64,000 nt of DNA from Roseiarcus sp963836695 (lineage in GTDB: Bacteria > Pseudomonadota > Alphaproteobacteria > Rhizobiales > Beijerinckiaceae): NCBI GenBank assembly GCA_963836695.1, contig CAWIKX010000006.1:1-64000 (forward strand). Reading direction: 5' to 3'. Under the pieces are notes generated by a model. That model worked only from the letters and a program-made list of their open reading frames with translations. It did not search any database and was not told where the DNA came from. Position numbers and translations under genes: made by a program. This document shows, one piece after another, positions 8,389-17,746 of the stretch; the first letter of the stretch is position 1, and each line of letters opens with the position of its first letter.

Positions 8389-9443
8389 GTGGCCGAAGTT
8401 CCCGTCCTGAGACTGGAAGGCTTGACCAAACTCTTCGGCGGGCGCGCCGGTGCTCGACTGTCGTCTCCTTCTCGGTCAATTCGGGAGAGTATGTTTCCCT
8501 GCTTGGACCGAGCGGCTCGGGCAAAACTGTCCTCCTTCGCGCGATCGCAGGCTTCGAGCCGCTGCAAGGGGGACGCGTGCTCCTGAAGGACGAGGACGTA
8601 ACCGACCGGCCTCCTTATTTGCGTGGCGTCGGTTTCGTGTTCCAGAACTTCGCCCTGTTCCCGCATCTTTCCGTCTTCGATAATGTCGCCTTCGGCTTGC
8701 GCAACGGAGCCCAGCCGGTCAGCGACAGCGAAGCTCGCTCGCGCACGCTCGACATGCTGGACCTCGTCGGCCTCAAGGGTCTCGAGGACCGAGGCGTAGA
8801 CCAGATCTCCGGCGGTCAGAAGCAGCGCGTGGCGCTTGCGCGCACGTTGGTGATCAGGCCGAGGCTCGTGCTCCTCGACGAGCCTCTCGGGCGCGCTCGA
8901 CGCCAATCTCCGCCTAAGAATGCGCACCGAGCTTCGGCGCATCCGGGAGGAGCTAGCCATCCCGTTCCTTCACGTGACCGGAAGCGAGACCGAGGCGCTG
9001 GCGATGGGCGATCGCCTCATCGTGCTCGACAGAGGTCGCGTCATGCCAGTTCGGCAGGCCGGGTGAAATCTACGACCGTCCGGCGAACCCGCTCGTCGCA
9101 CGCTACCTGAACTGCTACAATGTGTTCGACGGCGCGATCGAAGGCGACGGATTCCGGACGCCTTACGGCAAGTTTTCGCTTGGCCCGCGAGTGGCCTCTG
9201 CGCAGCCCGCTTATGCGGTGCGCTACGATCGAATTCGGCCGAACGGCGAAGGCCCTGGCCTCTCGGCGGCCTATGTGGCGAGCGAATATCTCGGCTCGAC
9301 GATTCTGCATTTCTTCGAGGCTAAGGACGGAAAAGTCGTCGAAGTCGAACATCACTTGAGCAACGGTCCGCCGGACTCTTTTTCGCCCGGCGAGACCTAC
9401 CGTCTGGCGTGGAACGCCAGACGACGGCATCGCGTTCGGCTGA
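8389..9443 (+). pseudogene. ABC importer ATP-binding protein (PotA-like), multiple frameshifts
   Basis: This should be a 350-residue PotA-type ATPase. In successive frames one reads LRLEGLTKLFGG, Walker A GPSGSGKT (about 8505), Q-loop VFQNFALFPHLS, signature ISGGQKQRVALART, Walker B LVLLDEPLG, then ALDANLRLRMRTEL, FLHVTGSETEALAMGDRL and a TOBE-like C-terminus ending DDGIAFG at 9443. Five one-base insertions explain all the breaks: two near 8440-8460, one at about 8890 (GGG for GG), one at about 9045 (CC for C) and one at about 9420. Either the gene is dead or the sequence has errors. It starts with GTG and precedes two permeases; a second intact ATPase follows at 14018. Confidence 0.75.
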
Positions 9444-9451
9444 GAGCGTTC

Positions 9452-10352
9452 ATGACAACGACAGACCTCTCCGCTTCGGCCGTTGAAACGGCCCCCTCGG
9501 AATTCATCGAAGGCCGCCGGAGGCTATCTCCTGATTGCGCCCGCCGTCGTGTGGATGACCCTGTTCCTCGTCATTCCGATGGCGATGATCCTCTACGTGT
9601 CGTTCTGGACGCAGACCACTTTCAAGATCGAGAGCACGCTGACACTCGCGAGCTGGCGAACCTTCTTCTCTTCCGACACTTATCTGACCTCGCTCTGGAC
9701 GACGATCCGGATCTGGCTGACGGTGTTGTTCATGACCTTCGTGGTCGGGTATCCGACGGCCTTGTTCATTGGCCTGTTGGTGAAGAACAAGACGGTCCAG
9801 ACGACCCTGCTCGTCCTGTGCGTCATTCCCTTCTGGACCTCGTTCCTGATCCGCGTCGTGGCCTGGCGTCCGATGCTTGGCAAGGAGGGGGCGATCAATA
9901 TCCTCCTCATGAAGGCGGGAATCATTCACCAGCCGATTGACGCGCTGCTGTTCACCGACCTCTCGGTCGTCATCGGCATGACTCAGATCTACGTCGTCTT
10001 CATGGTCGGACCGATCGCCTTCATGCTCGCTCGCATAGACCCGAACATCCTCGAGGCGGCGCGCGATCTCGGCGCCGATTTCTGGCGTGTGCTGCGCAAG
10101 ATCATCTTCCCGCTCAGTCTGCCCGGCGTCGTGGTCGGCGCGATCTTCGTCAGCGTGATGGTGCTCGGCGAATTCGCGACGAGCGCCGCGCTCTCGGGAC
10201 GCAAGGTCAATCTCCTGGGCAACATTATCGTGACCCAGGTCGGCTCGCTCAAATGGGCGCTCGCCTCGGTTGTCGGCGTCATTCTGACCATCATCATGGC
10301 GATTGTGATCGCGGGTCTCCTGCGCATCGTCGACTTGAAGAAGGAGCTTTGA
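9452..10352 (+). CDS. ABC importer permease (PotB-like), frame break near the start
   Basis: An inner-membrane permease of the spermidine/putrescine family of about 295 residues with six predicted membrane segments (first: YLLIAPAVVWMTLFLVIPMA). The EAA loop is EAARDLGADFWRVLRKIIFPLSLPG. The natural start appears to be ATG 9452 (MTTTDLSASAVETAPS), followed by a one-base insertion at about 9498 that shifts into the long frame; the only in-frame start for the long frame is a TTG at 9483. It follows the ATPase by 8 bases and precedes the second permease by 5. Confidence 0.82.
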
Positions 10353-10357
10353 GAGCC

Positions 10358-11203
10358 ATGCGGTCGCGGCTCCTCAAGCCTATTCTCGCCGTCTACGTGG
10401 GGCTGTTCCTTCTTTTCCTCTACGGCCCGTTCATCGTGCTCGGCATCCTGTCGTTCCAAAAGGGGCCGGAGGGCGGCCCCCAGTTCCCGATCGAGGAATG
10501 GTCGCTCTTCTGGTACAAGCACATCCTCGGCCTCGCCCCGCCATCGCGCGTCTCGCCCTTGCCGATCGGTATTTCCCTGGTGCGCTCTCTGAGCCTGGCT
10601 TTCATGACGATGGTCACCTCGACCGTCCTCGGGGTCATGGCTGCGCAGGCGTTCCGGCGGAAATTTCGCGGCCGCGACTTTGTCTTCTATCTGATCGTGC
10701 TTGGAATGATCGTTCCCGGCGTGCTCGTCGGCCTCGGCACGGCACTCGTCGCCACAACGACGGGGATCGAACGGCACTGGTATACGACGGCGTTCGCGAC
10801 GCATGTCGTCTACACGCTGCCCTTCTGCTTCCTGGTCATGTTGGCGATCTTCAATCGATTCGACGGTTCGGTGGAGGAGGCGGCCTGGTCGCTCGGCGTG
10901 TCGCCGGCGACCACCTTCCGTAAGATCACTTTCCCGCTGATCTTTCCGGGCGTCCTTTCGGCGATGCTGTTCGCCTTTACCCTCTCCTATGACGAATTCT
11001 CGCGAACCCTGTTCTCCTCCGGCCGCGAGCAGACGCTGCCGCTCGCGATCTATTCGACATTCGCGGTGGAGATCCATCCCAATCTCTTCGCCTTCGGGGT
11101 GCTCACGACTTTATTTTCGTTCGCGCTGCTCGCGGTCTACGCGATCCTGATGTCGCTCAGCCTGCGGCGCGCCCGCCGCATGGCGATCCAGGAGGCCGTC
11201 TGA
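10358..11203 (+). CDS. ABC importer permease (PotC-like)
   Basis: A 281-residue permease with about six membrane helices, the first at VYVGLFLLFLYGPFIVLGIL. The EAA loop that contacts the ATPase reads EEAAWSLGVSPATTFRKITFP. The ATG at 10358 gives the usual PotC start; the 35-residue in-frame extension lies inside the previous gene. The stop overlaps the start of the following SDR gene (TGATG). It pairs with the permease at 9452 as the heterodimeric channel of the importer. Confidence 0.9.
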   Translation: MRSRLLKPILAVYVGLFLLFLYGPFIVLGILSFQKGPEGGPQFPIEEWSLFWYKHILGLAPPSRVSPLPIGISLVRSLSLAFMTMVTSTVLGVMAAQAFRRKFRGRDFVFYLIVLGMIVPGVLVGLGTALVATTTGIERHWYTTAFATHVVYTLPFCFLVMLAIFNRFDGSVEEAAWSLGVSPATTFRKITFPLIFPGVLSAMLFAFTLSYDEFSRTLFSSGREQTLPLAIYSTFAVEIHPNLFAFGVLTTLFSFALLAVYAILMSLSLRRARRMAIQEAV

Positions 11204-11934
11204 TGAACAGCGCGGTCATCACCGGCGCGGGCTCGGGAATCGGACGCGCGTGCGCCCTGCGCCTCGCCGCGGACGGCTATGGCGTGACGGTCAACGACCT
11301 GCGTTCCGAGGCCGCCCAGGCTGTGGCGGCTGAGATCAAGGCGAGTGGGGGAACCGCGATCGCGGCGGCGGGCGACGTGTCGCGCGAAGCCGACGTGGAT
11401 TCAATCGCCTCGGCTGCGCGGGCCGCCTTTGGCGATCCCACCCATCTCGTCAACAACGCGGGTTACGTGCACCAAGCCCTGTTTGTCGACCTGACGCCCA
11501 CGGACTTCGACCGCATGTTCGCCGTTCATGTCCGAGGCGTGTTCCTGATGACGAAGGCGGTCCTGCCCGCCATGCTCTCTCGCAAGTCCGGCGTCATCGT
11601 TAACATGGCTTCGCAGCTCGGACAGATCGGCGGCGTCGAGCTCGTCCACTACAGCGCTGCGAAAGCGGCAATCATTGGCCTCACCAAGTCGCTCGCGCGC
11701 GAGGTGAGCGCGCTTGGCGTCCGTGTCAACGCCGTGGCGCCCGGCCCGATCAACACCCCGCTTGTGCAGGCGCTTTCCGAGGATTGGCGCAAGGCCAAGG
11801 CTAGGGAGCTCCCGCTTGGGCGATTTGGCGAGCCCGAGGAGGTCGCAGCAGCGGTGGCTTTCCTCTGCTCCGAGCAGGCAAGTCTATTTGTCGGCCAGAC
11901 GATCGGCCCCAATTCCGGAGATGTAATGCTGTGA
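11203..11934 (+). CDS. SDR-family oxidoreductase
   Basis: A 243-residue classical short-chain dehydrogenase. The NAD(P)-binding motif TGAGSGIG is at residues 6-13, the structural NNAG motif is present, and the catalytic serine and YxxxK pair appear in MASQLGQ and HYSAAKAA. Overlaps on both sides (ATGA with the permease, GTGA with the next SDR) place it in the ABC importer operon, so it probably oxidises or reduces an intermediate of the imported compound. Substrate cannot be predicted. Confidence 0.9.
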   Translation: MNSAVITGAGSGIGRACALRLAADGYGVTVNDLRSEAAQAVAAEIKASGGTAIAAAGDVSREADVDSIASAARAAFGDPTHLVNNAGYVHQALFVDLTPTDFDRMFAVHVRGVFLMTKAVLPAMLSRKSGVIVNMASQLGQIGGVELVHYSAAKAAIIGLTKSLAREVSALGVRVNAVAPGPINTPLVQALSEDWRKAKARELPLGRFGEPEEVAAAVAFLCSEQASLFVGQTIGPNSGDVML

Positions 11935-12686
11935 GCAAGACCGTTCTCATTACCGGGGCAGGCATCGGCATCGGCCGCGCGACCGCTAAAGCTTTCGCGA
12001 AGGCCGGATACACAGTTGTGGCGACCGACGTCCTTGAAAAAGAAGGCGCAGCGGTCGCCGACGAGATCGCCCGCGGGGGCGGGAAAGCTGAGTTCCACAA
12101 GCTGGATGTTCGCTCGACGGAGACCGCTAACGCCGTTGTCGCCGCAGCGGAGAAGAAATACGGCGGCATCGACGCGATCATCGCGAACGCCGGCATCGCC
12201 CACCGCGTCCCGCTCGCCAAGCTCGACGATGAGAAGTGGGACCACACATTCGAGATCGACCTCAAGGGCATCTATCGCGTTGTACGCCCCGCTATCGCGG
12301 GCATGCGTGCGCGCAAGAGAGGCGCAATTGTGTGCCTCTCCTCGATCATGGGCGTCGCCTATGGCTGGGACGAGCATGTCCACTATTCCTCAGCGAAGGC
12401 CGGCGTCGTCGGCCTCGTGCGCGGGCTCGCAGTCGAGCTCGCGAAGGATGGAGTTCGGGTGAATGGCGTCGCTCCCGGTTACATCCGCACCGCCCAACTC
12501 CTGAGCGAAGAGCACTCGCTCGGGCCTAAGGGCGCGGAATCGGCTGGCGCTTTCATTCCGATGGGCCGAATTGGCGAGCCGGAGGAGATTGCGGACGTCA
12601 TCGTGTTTCTGGCGTCGGAGGGCGCCCGCTACATGACAGGCCAGGTTGTGGTGGTGGACGGCGGATTGCTTGTCGGAAGGTACTGA
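11931..12686 (+). CDS. SDR-family oxidoreductase
   Basis: A 251-residue short-chain dehydrogenase with TGAGIGIGRA cofactor motif, NAGIAHR after the central strand, catalytic Ser in CLSSIMG and YSSAKAG, and the C-terminal GQVVVVDGGLL typical of FabG-like enzymes. It starts with GTG overlapping the stop of the preceding SDR gene. It is about one-third identical by eye to that neighbour, so two successive redox steps or one heteromeric enzyme are possible. Confidence 0.9.
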   Translation: MSKTVLITGAGIGIGRATAKAFAKAGYTVVATDVLEKEGAAVADEIARGGGKAEFHKLDVRSTETANAVVAAAEKKYGGIDAIIANAGIAHRVPLAKLDDEKWDHTFEIDLKGIYRVVRPAIAGMRARKRGAIVCLSSIMGVAYGWDEHVHYSSAKAGVVGLVRGLAVELAKDGVRVNGVAPGYIRTAQLLSEEHSLGPKGAESAGAFIPMGRIGEPEEIADVIVFLASEGARYMTGQVVVVDGGLLVGRY

Positions 12687-12726
12687 TCCGAGGGGCCGCC
12701 GAGAAGGCAAACAGGAGGAGGAAGCA

Positions 12727-13947
12727 ATGGATAAATTCGAGGTATCACGCCGTACTTTCATGAAAGGCGCCGGAGGCGGACTAGCGGTCTCGGCGATCGG
12801 CGCTCCTTTCGGCGCGCAACAGGCCTACGCGGCAGGCCTGGCGGATCAGGAGCTCAGGACCGTCGGGCTTTCAGTCACGGTGCAGGAGCGCATTCTCCAG
12901 GACTTCAAGAAGAAGTCCGGCGTGAAGGCGGTCTCGGGCAAGGGAGCGATCTTCCCCGACACGCAGACGGAGCTGCTCTCCGGCTCAAACGCCTATGATT
13001 GCTGGGAGGTGATTGGCGAGCGCCTGCCGGGGGTCATCACGACCAACAAGATCGAGCCGATTCCGACGTCTGCTTTGAAGAACTGGACCGACATCCGCGA
13101 CACTTTCACCAAGCCCTATGACAAGTGGCCGCGGAAGGCGCAGATCGTCGGCCAGATCTGGACGGACGACAAGGAAACCGCCCTCTGGATGGTGCCGACC
13201 GTCTACAATTACGACTCGATTGGTTATCGTCCGGACCTCGTCTCCGCGGAAGAGGCCAACACCTGGACCGCGATCTTCGACGATAAGTTCAAGGGCAAGT
13301 CTGGCCTCAACGTCGACCCACTCATCGCCTTCGGCCAGGCGGTGCTGGCGATGGATTCGCTCAAGCTTCTCGAGGTGCCAAACCCGGGCAATCCGGACAA
13401 GAAGGCGATCGACGAAGCCTCGAAGTTCCTCATCTCGAAGAAGAAGGGCGGCCAGTTCCGCGCGCTCTGGGGGGATTTCGGCGAGCTCGTCAACCTCTTG
13501 GCCTCAGGCGAAATGGTGATCGCGGACGCGTGGCAGCCGGCGGTCATGGCGGTCAAGGCGCAAGGCACGCCCTGCGCCTACGCCGTGCCGAAGGAGGGCT
13601 ATCGCGCCTGGGCGATCGGCGTCTCGGAGATCACCGGCACCCCGAACAAGGATGCGGTGACGGCTTACGCCGACTACTGGCTATCGGGGCCCCCCTCCAT
13701 CACGGTCTCCGAGCAGGGCTACTATTCGCCGACGGAGAACATCAAGAAGATCATGGATCCAGCGAGATATGCGTTCTGGTACGAGGGCAAGCCCTGGACG
13801 CTGCCGCCGGAGCGCGGCATCAAGCAGGGCGACCTGCGCGACGGCGGCTCGCTCGCCGAACGCTCCCAGCACGTCGCCTACTGGCATCAGTGGCCGGACG
13901 AGTACGACTATCTGATGCAAAAGTGGGACGAGTTCCTTAGCGCATGA
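12727..13947 (+). CDS. ABC importer substrate-binding protein with Tat signal
   Basis: A 406-residue extracellular binding protein of the spermidine/putrescine family. The N-terminus has the twin-arginine motif SRRTFMK, a short hydrophobic region and a likely AYA cleavage site near residue 35, so it is probably exported folded. An AGGAGG Shine-Dalgarno sequence lies just before ATG 12727; a longer in-frame extension covers the previous gene and is rejected. It supplies the ligand to the permeases at 9.4-11.2 kb and the ATPase at 14.0 kb. Compare the unexported paralogue at 5911-7143. Confidence 0.9.
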   Translation: MDKFEVSRRTFMKGAGGGLAVSAIGAPFGAQQAYAAGLADQELRTVGLSVTVQERILQDFKKKSGVKAVSGKGAIFPDTQTELLSGSNAYDCWEVIGERLPGVITTNKIEPIPTSALKNWTDIRDTFTKPYDKWPRKAQIVGQIWTDDKETALWMVPTVYNYDSIGYRPDLVSAEEANTWTAIFDDKFKGKSGLNVDPLIAFGQAVLAMDSLKLLEVPNPGNPDKKAIDEASKFLISKKKGGQFRALWGDFGELVNLLASGEMVIADAWQPAVMAVKAQGTPCAYAVPKEGYRAWAIGVSEITGTPNKDAVTAYADYWLSGPPSITVSEQGYYSPTENIKKIMDPARYAFWYEGKPWTLPPERGIKQGDLRDGGSLAERSQHVAYWHQWPDEYDYLMQKWDEFLSA

Positions 13948-14017
13948 GGACTGGCTTCGGGTCCCGGCTCCCCTCGGCAAGCAGCGGGAGCCCGGACGGC
14001 CCACAGGCGAAAGTCGC

Positions 14018-15121
14018 GTGAACTACGATCTCGAGCTCATTGGGGTCGGGAAGGTCTATGACGGCGGGACTCCCGCCGTCATAGACTTCAACCTGAGCGT
14101 CACCAAGGGCGAGTTCGTCGCCTTCCTGGGGCCGTCCGGCTGCGGCAAGACCACAACCCTGCGCATGATCGCTGGATTCGAGTCGATCACCTCTGGCGAC
14201 ATCCTCATTCGCGGCAAGCGGGTCAATGAGATGCCGCCCGAGCGGCGCCCGACCGCTATGATCTTTCAGAGCTATGCGCTCTTTCCCCACATGACAGTGC
14301 GGCAGAACGTGCGCTTCGGTCTCGACGTGAAGAAGATGGCGAAGCCCGAGCGCGACGCCAAGGTCGAGAATATTCTGGAGAAGCTCGGGCTCGCCGAAGT
14401 CGGCGACGTCCGTCCCGATCGCCTGTCGAGCGGCCAGAAACAGCGCATCGCGCTCGCCCGGGCGCTGGTGGTCGAGCCCGACATCCTGTTGCTCGACGAG
14501 CCGCTCGGCGCGCTCGACGCCAATCTTCGCAAGAGCATCCAGAACGAGCTCAAGCTGCTTCAGCGGCGCCTCGGCGTTACCTTTGTCTTCGTGACGCACG
14601 CGCAGTCTGAGGCGCTGGCGCTCTCCGATCGTATCGTCATAATGAACGCCGGGCGCGTCGAGCAGATCAGCGCGCCATATGAACTTTACACCAGGCCGAA
14701 GACGCTGTTCGTCGCCAAATTCATCGGACGCAACGCGCTCATTCCAGGCAAAGCGATCGCGACGGTCGAAGGAGGCATGATGCTTGACACGGCTTTCGGG
14801 CAACTCGCCGGCGCGTCGCTTGAAGATGGCGTCGTCGTCGGACAACCGGCGAGCCTCGCGGTCCCCGCTGAAGCGATCGACGTGCTGCCACTCTCGACCT
14901 CTCTCGAGCAGATCATCGCCGGCTATGGCGGAAATCCTGTGAGGGCGAAGATCGGCGCAATCCAGCAGGTCGGCCACATCGTCCAGATCGACGCGGCGAT
15001 CGGGGGCTCCGAGCCGGTCCAGGTCGAGTTTCATGCGGACAAATACGCTGGCCGATACGCATCCGGCGACGACGTGCTGCTCGCGTGGCGCCGCGACGCC
15101 GCAACGCTGATCTCGCATTGA
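14018..15121 (+). CDS. ABC importer ATP-binding protein (PotA-like), intact copy
   Basis: A 367-residue ATPase: Walker A GPSGCGKTT at about residue 40, Q-loop FQSYALFPHMT, signature LSSGQKQRIALARA, Walker B ILLLDEPLGALDANLRKS, H-loop VTHAQSEALALSDR, then a TOBE domain. The start is GTG. It duplicates the function of the broken ATPase at 8389 and could be the one that energises the importer. A perfect 16-base inverted repeat lies inside codons 13-23 (see separate entry). The gene ends 8 bases before the amidase. Confidence 0.9.
   Translation: MNYDLELIGVGKVYDGGTPAVIDFNLSVTKGEFVAFLGPSGCGKTTTLRMIAGFESITSGDILIRGKRVNEMPPERRPTAMIFQSYALFPHMTVRQNVRFGLDVKKMAKPERDAKVENILEKLGLAEVGDVRPDRLSSGQKQRIALARALVVEPDILLLDEPLGALDANLRKSIQNELKLLQRRLGVTFVFVTHAQSEALALSDRIVIMNAGRVEQISAPYELYTRPKTLFVAKFIGRNALIPGKAIATVEGGMMLDTAFGQLAGASLEDGVVVGQPASLAVPAEAIDVLPLSTSLEQIIAGYGGNPVRAKIGAIQQVGHIVQIDAAIGGSEPVQVEFHADKYAGRYASGDDVLLAWRRDAATLISH
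14054..14086 (+). repeat. perfect hairpin inside the ABC ATPase coding sequence
   Basis: Bases 14054-14069 (GTCTATGACGGCGGGA) are exactly complementary to 14071-14086, with a single base at 14070 as centre. The RNA could fold into a stem of about 15 pairs with a 3-base loop, just 36 bases after the start codon. The encoded residues are VYDGGTPAVID. No T-run follows, so it is not a simple terminator. Confidence 0.8.
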
Positions 15122-15129
15122 GCGCGCGA

Positions 15130-16515
15130 ATGCCTGCCGGATCAAAGCCTGTCGCATCAAGGCCTGCCGCCACCGCCGCCAAGCTCGGATCGGACTTGCG
15201 CGCCGGAAGAACCGACGCCTGCGATCTGATCGAGGAGACGCTCGCGGCCATCGCTCGCTATCCTGACAAGGCGATCTTCACCGAAGTGACCGCGGAGCGC
15301 GCTCGACGCGAAGCAAACGCTGCTAGGGCGCGCCTGAAGGCCGGAAAGCCGCTGAGCCCGCTGGACGGCGTCCCCTGTGCGTGGAAGGATCTTTTTGACG
15401 TTGAAGGCCGCGTGACCACTATGGGCTCACGCGTGCTCGCGCGCGATCCTCCCGCCAAGGAGGATGCGGCGCTGATCAAAGCGGCCGGGCGGGCGGGCCT
15501 CGTCATGATCGGCCTCCTCAACATGACCGAGTTCGCCTATTCCGGCATCGGCCTCAATCCGCATTTCGGCACGCCGCGCAATCCGCGCGACCCGGACATC
15601 GCGCGCTCGCCGGGCGGCTCATCGTCGGGCTCTGGCGCGGTTGTCGCAGCAGGCCTGACGCCGCTCGCCATCGGCACCGACACCGGCGGCTCCGTGCGCG
15701 TGCCCGCGAGCTTCAATGGCGTTGTGGGGTACAAGTCTTCCACCGGACATTTCTCGATGGAGGGCGTGTTCCCGCTATCGCGCACGCTCGACACGATCGG
15801 GCCGCTCGCGCACACGGTCGAGGATTGCGTACTCGCCGACGCGGCTCTGCGCGGCGAGGAACCCGCAAAGGCACATCCCGCATCGATCCGAGACCTTAAG
15901 CTCTTCGTCCCGGAGACGATCGTCCTGGACGGCTGCCAGGATGAAGTCCTCGCAAATTTCGAGGCGGCGATTGCGCGACTTGAGGCGCAAGGGGCGAAGA
16001 TCGAGCGTGGGCCGATGCCGGAATTTGCCGAGATTTCAGAACTCACCGCAAAGCACGGAAGCTTGCTCGGCGTAGAAGCGCTGCATGTTCACAGAGCACG
16101 CGTCAACGGGCCCGACGCCGAGCGTATGGACAGGCGGGTCGTCGCCCGCATCCGTCTCGCGGAGTCGATGACAGCGGTCGACCTGCTTGAGATCCTGGAG
16201 ACGCGCAAGCGGCTCATTGGCCAAGCGAACGCCCGCATTGGCGACCGCTTCGTCGCCTTTCCGACGACACCGCATGTCGCGATGCCGATCGCGCCGCTGG
16301 AAGCCGACTTCGCCGTGTTCGTCCGAGAGAATCTCAAGACCTTGCGCAACACGTCAGTCGGTAATTTCCTCGACTGGTGCGGCGTCGCAATCCCAAGCGG
16401 GAATGACGCTGAAGGTATGCCGACAAGCTTTTTGCTTTCCGCGACGCATGGCCGGGACACTGAAGTCCTGTCGGCCGCCATGTCCGCCGAGCCGTTTATC
16501 CGCCCCGCGGAATAG
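15130..16515 (+). CDS. amidase-signature family hydrolase
   Basis: A 461-residue amidase of the GatA/AtzF superfamily. The catalytic triad is visible: Lys86 in AWKDLFD, the cis-serine in GGSSSGSG at about 163-169, and the nucleophile Ser188 in TDTGGSVRVPA. I place the start at ATG 15130, since the region before it overlaps the ATPase gene. It could cleave the half-amide produced by ring opening of a cyclic imide, or an allophanate-like carboxylated amide made by the biotin system. Both are inference from context. A second amidase of the same family lies at 18451. Confidence 0.88.
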   Translation: MPAGSKPVASRPAATAAKLGSDLRAGRTDACDLIEETLAAIARYPDKAIFTEVTAERARREANAARARLKAGKPLSPLDGVPCAWKDLFDVEGRVTTMGSRVLARDPPAKEDAALIKAAGRAGLVMIGLLNMTEFAYSGIGLNPHFGTPRNPRDPDIARSPGGSSSGSGAVVAAGLTPLAIGTDTGGSVRVPASFNGVVGYKSSTGHFSMEGVFPLSRTLDTIGPLAHTVEDCVLADAALRGEEPAKAHPASIRDLKLFVPETIVLDGCQDEVLANFEAAIARLEAQGAKIERGPMPEFAEISELTAKHGSLLGVEALHVHRARVNGPDAERMDRRVVARIRLAESMTAVDLLEILETRKRLIGQANARIGDRFVAFPTTPHVAMPIAPLEADFAVFVRENLKTLRNTSVGNFLDWCGVAIPSGNDAEGMPTSFLLSATHGRDTEVLSAAMSAEPFIRPAE

Positions 16516-16717
16516 AACCATGCCCGAAGCATTGCCCACTCCGTTCTCGCCCATAGCCTTTGCAGGTATGCGCCTGCCCGTCGCATCCACTCTGTCGCGC
16601 TGCACGACTGGGCGCCCTTCGACCGAGAAGATCTATCCGATCATCGTTTCATTGAGGGCTGGCCGGCCGTCGCGCGGATGAATCCACAATGGCCAACAAC
16701 CTGGTGAGGAGACAAAG

Positions 16718-17599
16718 ATGGGCAAGACGATACTCTGTGGCTTTGGCGTCGACGTCGACGCGGTTGCAGGCTGGCTCGGCTCTTATGGCGGCGAAGACAG
16801 CCCCGACGACATTTCGCGCGGCTTATTCTCCGGCGAGGTCGGCTCGCCGCGCCTCGTCCAGCTCTTCGATCGATTGGGCGTCAAGACGACCTGGTTCATC
16901 CCCGGCCACTCGATCGAAACCTTTCCCGAGCAGATGAAGCTGGTTGCCGACGCCGGCCACGAGATCGGCATTCATGGCTACAGCCACGAGAACCCGATCG
17001 AGATGACCCGCGAGCAGGAGAGCTACATTCTCGACAAATGTATCGAGCTCGTCGCCAAGCTCTCCGGCAAGCAACCGACCGGCTACGTCGCGCCCTGGTG
17101 GGAGTTCTCCAACGTCAGCAACGAGCTCCTGCTCGAACGCGGCATCAAATACGACCACTCGCTGATGCATCATGACCATCAGCCCTATTATGTGCGCGTC
17201 GGCGATAGCTGGACAAAGATCGACTATTCCAAGCATCCGTCCGCCTGGATGACGCCACTCAAGCGCGGCCGCGAGACCGATCTCATCGAGATCCCGGCCA
17301 GTTGGTATCTCGACGACCTTCCGCCGATGATGTTCATCAAGAAGTCGCCGAACAGCCACGGATTCGTGAACCCGCGCGACATCGAACAGATGTGGAAGGA
17401 TCAGTTCGACTGGGTCTATCGCGAATACGATTACGCGGTGTTCCCGATGACGATCCATCCCGACGTCTCGGGACGCCCACACGTCTTGATGATCCTCGAG
17501 CGGCTCTACCACCACATGATCGCCCAGCCGGGCGTCAAGTTCGTCACGATGAACGAGATGGCGGACGACTTCGCGAAGAGATTCCCTCGCAAGAAGTGA
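16718..17599 (+). CDS. polysaccharide-deacetylase-fold hydrolase, probable cyclic imide hydrolase
   Basis: A 293-residue NodB-fold protein. The metal site residues are Asp12 and Asp14 (VDVDAVAGWLGSYGG) and His86/His90 (GIHGYSHENP). It strongly resembles, from memory, the group that includes Helicobacter pylori PgdA (HP0310) and the cyclic imide hydrolase (imidase) of Pseudomonas putida YZ-26, both of about 293 residues. There is no signal peptide, so a cytosolic ring-opening imidase fits better than a peptidoglycan deacetylase, and two amidases flank it. An AGGAGACA Shine-Dalgarno sequence precedes ATG 16718. The family is certain; the imidase activity is likely but unproven. Confidence 0.85.
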   Translation: MGKTILCGFGVDVDAVAGWLGSYGGEDSPDDISRGLFSGEVGSPRLVQLFDRLGVKTTWFIPGHSIETFPEQMKLVADAGHEIGIHGYSHENPIEMTREQESYILDKCIELVAKLSGKQPTGYVAPWWEFSNVSNELLLERGIKYDHSLMHHDHQPYYVRVGDSWTKIDYSKHPSAWMTPLKRGRETDLIEIPASWYLDDLPPMMFIKKSPNSHGFVNPRDIEQMWKDQFDWVYREYDYAVFPMTIHPDVSGRPHVLMILERLYHHMIAQPGVKFVTMNEMADDFAKRFPRKK

Positions 17600-17746
17600 G
17601 TTGAACAACGTGGGCAGAGCAGGTCCCGGAGGAAATGTTCGACGATTTGATCACCGCCGAGTACGCGCGCGAGCCTATCGCGTCGTGCTCACGCCCGCCG
17701 AGCGCGGCGTCTCGAGTGAGCCGCTGACAACATGGAGACAACAACG

